A stretch of 50,031 bases of DNA, from positions 1 through 50,031 of the forward strand of contig DATKAO010000093.1 in the NCBI GenBank assembly GCA_035498015.1, given 5' to 3'. Positions 47,397 to 50,031 of the stretch are shown here, one piece after another; positions within the stretch are counted from its first letter, which is position 1, and each line of letters opens with the position of its first letter. Source of the stretch: Myxococcota bacterium. GTDB lineage: Bacteria > Myxococcota_A > UBA9160 > SZUA-336. Below the pieces are notes generated by a model, which saw nothing but the letters and a program-made list of their open reading frames with translations, was not told the origin of the DNA and searched no databases. The position numbers were made by a program, and so were the translations under genes.

Positions 47397-48673
47397 ACGA
47401 GCTCCGGGAGACCCCGGCGAGCTCGGAGATCGAGCGCACGCTCGGCCTGCGCGAGTCACTCGCCGCGCGCATGAAGAATCGCTGGCTCGGCTACGGCGGG
47501 CTGGCGGCGCTCGTCCTCCTGGCGCTGCTCGTGCTCGCGCTGCGCGGCGGCAACGACGGCGTGCGCTTCACGACCCAGCCCGCGCGGCGCGGCGAGCTCA
47601 CGGTGACCGTGACCGCGACCGGCACGCTGCAGCCGACCAACCAGGTCGACGTGAGCAGCGTGATTTCGGGCATCGTCCTGTCCGTGTCGGCCGACTTCAA
47701 CGACACGGTGAAGGTCGGACAGGAGCTCGCGCGGCTCGAGACCACCAAGCTCGAAGCGCAGGTGCAGCTGTCGCGCGCGGCAATCGATTCCGCCGAGGCG
47801 CTGGTCAAGCAGTCCCAGGCGAACCTCGCCCAGGCCGAGAGTCAGATCGCGCGCCTGGAGCACGTGCGCGAGCTCTCGGGCGGCAAGGTGCCGTCGCAGG
47901 CCGACCTCGACACCGCCAAGGCGGCGCTGCTGTCCGCGCGCGCCAGCGTGTCGAGCAACCAGGCGGCAGTCACGCAGGCCAAGGCGACGCTCGCCAGTCA
48001 GCTCTTCGACCTGTCGAAGGCGACGATCGTCTCGCCCATCAACGGCCTGGTCCTGGTGCGCTCGGTCGAGCCGGGCCAGACGGTGGCGGCCTCCCTGCAG
48101 GCGCCCGTGCTCTTCACGCTGGCCGAGGACCTGACGCGCATGGAGCTGCACGTGAGCGTCGACGAGGCCGACGTCGGCCAAGTGAGCGAGGGCCAGGCGG
48201 CGACCTTCACCGTCGACGCGTGGCCCGACAGACACTTCAACGCCAAGGTCCAGCAGGTGCGATACGGCGCCCAGACGATCGAGGGCGTGGTGACTTACGA
48301 GACGGTGCTCGAGGTCGACAACGGCGAGAAGCTCCTGCGCCCGGGCATGACCGCGACCGCCGAGATCACCGTGAACCACCTGGCCGACGCGCTGCTCGTG
48401 CCCAACGCCGCCCTGCGCTTCCAGCCGCCCGCGCGCGAGGCCGGGGCGCAGGGAGGGCTGTTGAGCGCGCTCCTGCCCATGCGCCGCTTCGGCGGCCGCC
48501 CGAGCGAGCCGCTGAACCCCAAGCAAGCGCGCGTGTACGTGCTCGAGAACGGCCATCCCAAGGCGGTGCCGATCTCGCCCGGACCCAGCGACGGCACCTG
48601 GACCCAGGTGAAGAGCGGCGAGATCCAGCCCGAGACCGAGCTGGTCACCGACTCGGTCGCGGTGCACAAGTGA
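47372..48673 (+). CDS. Membrane-fusion (MacA/HlyD-type) efflux adaptor
   Basis: A 433-residue periplasmic adaptor anchored by one N-terminal helix (about 37-57). The biotinyl-lipoyl-like halves flank a coiled-coil hairpin (about 130-210, QVQLSRAAIDSAEALVKQSQANL and following), then a beta-barrel and membrane-proximal domain. It links the outer-membrane channel upstream to the ABC pump downstream. About 35 cytoplasmic residues precede the helix, longer than in MacA. An in-frame ATG at 47471 would drop them. The 25-base overlap with the channel gene supports the longer start. Confidence 0.93.
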   Translation: MDTGNDFVNELRETPASSEIERTLGLRESLAARMKNRWLGYGGLAALVLLALLVLALRGGNDGVRFTTQPARRGELTVTVTATGTLQPTNQVDVSSVISGIVLSVSADFNDTVKVGQELARLETTKLEAQVQLSRAAIDSAEALVKQSQANLAQAESQIARLEHVRELSGGKVPSQADLDTAKAALLSARASVSSNQAAVTQAKATLASQLFDLSKATIVSPINGLVLVRSVEPGQTVAASLQAPVLFTLAEDLTRMELHVSVDEADVGQVSEGQAATFTVDAWPDRHFNAKVQQVRYGAQTIEGVVTYETVLEVDNGEKLLRPGMTATAEITVNHLADALLVPNAALRFQPPAREAGAQGGLLSALLPMRRFGGRPSEPLNPKQARVYVLENGHPKAVPISPGPSDGTWTQVKSGEIQPETELVTDSVAVHK

Positions 48674-48680
48674 CTCCGCC

Positions 48681-49382
48681 GTGAACGAGCATCCCCCCGT
48701 CATCGAGCTGCGGCAAGTCAGCAAGATCTACGGCACCGGGCAGGCCGCGGTGGCCGCGCTGCGCGGCATCGATCTGTCGATCGAGCGCGGTGACTTCGTG
48801 GCGGTCATGGGGCCCAGCGGCTCGGGCAAGTCGACCTGCATGAACATCCTGGGCTGTCTCGATTCGCCGACCTCGGGCTCGTACCGGTTCGACGGCGTCG
48901 AGGTCGGGCGGCTCTCGCGCGACCAGCGCGCGCGGCTGCGCCGCAACTATCTCGGCTTCGTGTTCCAGGGCTTCCACCTGCTGGGCCGCAGCACCGCGCT
49001 CGAGAACGTGGAGCTGCCGCTGGTCTACCGCGGGCTCTCCGCCCAGGAGCGTCACCGGCGCGCCGGCGCGGCGCTCGAGCGCGTGGGTCTCACGGGCTGG
49101 GCGAGTCACCGGCCCAACGAGCTGTCCGGCGGCCAGCAGCAGCGCGTGGCGATCGCGCGCGCGATCGTGACCCATCCCGAGGTGCTGCTGGCCGACGAGC
49201 CGACGGGCAACCTCGACCAGAGCCGCGGGCGCGAGATCATGGAGCTGCTCACCGAGCTCAACCGCACGCAGGGGCTCACGATCGTGATCGTGACCCACGA
49301 CGAGCACCTGTCGCGCTGGAGCAACCGCGCCATCCGCTTCCTCGACGGCAGGATCGTCAAGGAAGGCGAGGAGGCCGCCTGA
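48681..49382 (+). CDS. ABC-transporter ATPase (MacB/LolD type)
   Basis: A 233-residue ATPase. Walker A GPSGSGKST (about 44-52), the Q-loop region FVFQGFHLL, signature LSGGQQQRV (about 148-156), Walker B VLLADEPTGNLD and H-loop VTHDEH are all visible. The LADEPTGNLD form is typical of MacB/LolD/FtsE-type ATPases, which drive mechanotransmission transporters rather than classic import. It starts with GTG eight bases after the adaptor gene and overlaps the permease start by one base. Confidence 0.95.
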   Translation: MNEHPPVIELRQVSKIYGTGQAAVAALRGIDLSIERGDFVAVMGPSGSGKSTCMNILGCLDSPTSGSYRFDGVEVGRLSRDQRARLRRNYLGFVFQGFHLLGRSTALENVELPLVYRGLSAQERHRRAGAALERVGLTGWASHRPNELSGGQQQRVAIARAIVTHPEVLLADEPTGNLDQSRGREIMELLTELNRTQGLTIVIVTHDEHLSRWSNRAIRFLDGRIVKEGEEAA

Positions 49383-50031
49383 TGCTGTGGTCGATGGTGC
49401 GGCTGGCGCTGCTCGCCATACGCAGAAATGTGTTGCGCTCGTCGCTCACGGTGCTGGGCATCGTGATCGGCGTGGCCGCGGTGATCACCATGACCACGAT
49501 CGGCGCGGGCGCCACGGCCAAGGTCACCGCCGACATCGCCAGCCTGGGCACCAACATGCTCATGGTGCGCCCGGGCCAGGGCTACGGGCCGGGCGGCGCC
49601 CGCGCCGACGCCCCGCCCTTCAAGATCGAGGACGCCGACGCGATCCAGCGCGAGATCTACGGCGTGGCTGCGGTCGCGCCCACCGCCCAGAAGCAGGTGC
49701 AGGCGATCTCGTCGGCCAAGAACTGGTCGACCACGGCGACGGGCGGGACCGCGTCGTTCCTGATCGTGCGCAACTGGGACCTGGCGGGCGGCCGCGCCTT
49801 CACGGAGGGCGAAGAGCGCGCCGGCAAGGCGCTGTGCATCCTGGGCGAGACGGTGCGCCGCGAGCTGTTCGGCGCGGCCGATCCCGTGGGCCAGCGCATC
49901 CGGCTGGGCAAGCTCACCTGTCAGATCATCGGCCTGCTCGCTCCCAAGGGTGAGTCGAGCTTCGGCCAGGACCAGGACGACGTGGTGCTCGTGCCGCTGC
50001 GCTGGCTGCAGCGCACGCTGGTCGGCAACAC
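49382..50031 (+). CDS. MacB/FtsX-type ABC permease, N-terminal part (runs off the window)
   Basis: The first 216 codons of a permease open to the window end. An N-terminal helix (about 20-42, LTVLGIVIGVAAVITMTTIGAGA) is followed by a large periplasmic domain, as in MacB permeases (MacB_PCD). The initiator ATG overlaps the ATPase stop (TGATG). Together with the upstream channel, adaptor and ATPase it completes a tripartite MacAB-TolC-like pump, which in other bacteria exports antibiotics, peptides, siderophores or lipoprotein-like molecules. The remaining helices lie outside the window. Confidence 0.93.
   Translation, partial: MLWSMVRLALLAIRRNVLRSSLTVLGIVIGVAAVITMTTIGAGATAKVTADIASLGTNMLMVRPGQGYGPGGARADAPPFKIEDADAIQREIYGVAAVAPTAQKQVQAISSAKNWSTTATGGTASFLIVRNWDLAGGRAFTEGEERAGKALCILGETVRRELFGAADPVGQRIRLGKLTCQIIGLLAPKGESSFGQDQDDVVLVPLRWLQRTLVGN

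Noticed and set aside
1-50031. tRNA, rRNA, CRISPR, insertion sequence, prophage or integration site
   Set aside because: I found no cloverleaf with conserved arms, no regularly spaced repeats, no transposase or integrase motif and no terminal repeats. A tRNAscan-SE and ISfinder run would be needed to exclude weak cases.

Overview
This 50 kb window comes from a very GC-rich chromosome (by eye around 70% G+C). It is densely packed with genes, and many neighbours overlap by 1-8 bases (ATGA, GTGA and TGATG junctions). The gene content includes an FHA protein beside a Ser/Thr kinase, an alkyl-DHAP-synthase-like enzyme, a PEP-CTERM protein, an F420-type luciferase-like enzyme, several CoA and hydrolase genes, and tandem HtrA proteases. 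This fits a deltaproteobacterial-type lineage such as Myxococcota or Binatota, but no rRNA or marker gene settles it. I see no phage, insertion sequence, CRISPR array, tRNA or rRNA. The window looks like ordinary chromosome with some unusual gene combinations.

Region by region. (1) 1-4942: three periplasmic HtrA/Deg proteases on the + strand, the first cut by the window edge, with a galactokinase inserted between the first two on the - strand. (2) 4943-5370: the only long gene-free stretch, holding two inverted repeats; one is a long rod-like hairpin that may be a structured RNA. (3) 5371-11250: enoyl-CoA hydratase and an ether-lipid-synthase-like oxidase, facing a PlsC acyltransferase, an alpha/beta hydrolase, an FHA protein and a Ser/Thr kinase. 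(4) 11253-16314: a DABB-type protein / ArsR regulator / lipoprotein lipase operon with a near-perfect operator, then cupin, lipoprotein and carboxylesterase. (5) 16414-21328: a sensor-fold-like protein, DUF457 membrane hydrolase, dienelactone hydrolase, HEAT-repeat protein, MAPEG protein and HSL-type esterase. (6) 21435-28176: a large PEP-CTERM surface protein, methyltransferase, sulfatase, cupredoxin lipoprotein, DoxX and B12-binding radical SAM enzyme. (7) 28380-36567: a LysR/ICL-family divergent pair, phosphotriesterase-like lactonase, LLM oxidoreductase, alpha/beta hydrolase, CoA transferase and penicillin-acylase-like Ntn hydrolase, which together look like a catabolic block. (8) 36567-39580: DNA glycosylase, hemE and protoporphyrinogen oxidase. 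(9) 39577-44352 (- strand): a Tat-exported NrtA/TauA-type binding protein, SCO1, a cupredoxin-like protein, an ABC permease, and one protein joining an ABC ATPase to a flavin-halogenase-like enzyme. (10) 44490-50031: ECF sigma factor, small membrane protein (probable anti-sigma factor), His-rich Spy-like periplasmic protein, and a TolC/MacA/MacB-type efflux pump running off the window.

Regions 9 and 10 diverge from a 137-base spacer and are the most interesting part. The ECF genes have two matching promoter-like sites (GGTAAACCG, 16 bases, GTCnAAAC), one before the sigma gene and one before the Spy-like/efflux genes. This suggests a self-amplifying envelope or metal stress circuit next to a copper-flavoured ABC/halogenase operon that I do not recognise as any described system. 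Other window-wide signals are a strong excess of the heptamer GAGTCAC and a set of genes whose -10-like box lies only 6-8 bases before the start codon, suggesting leaderless transcripts.
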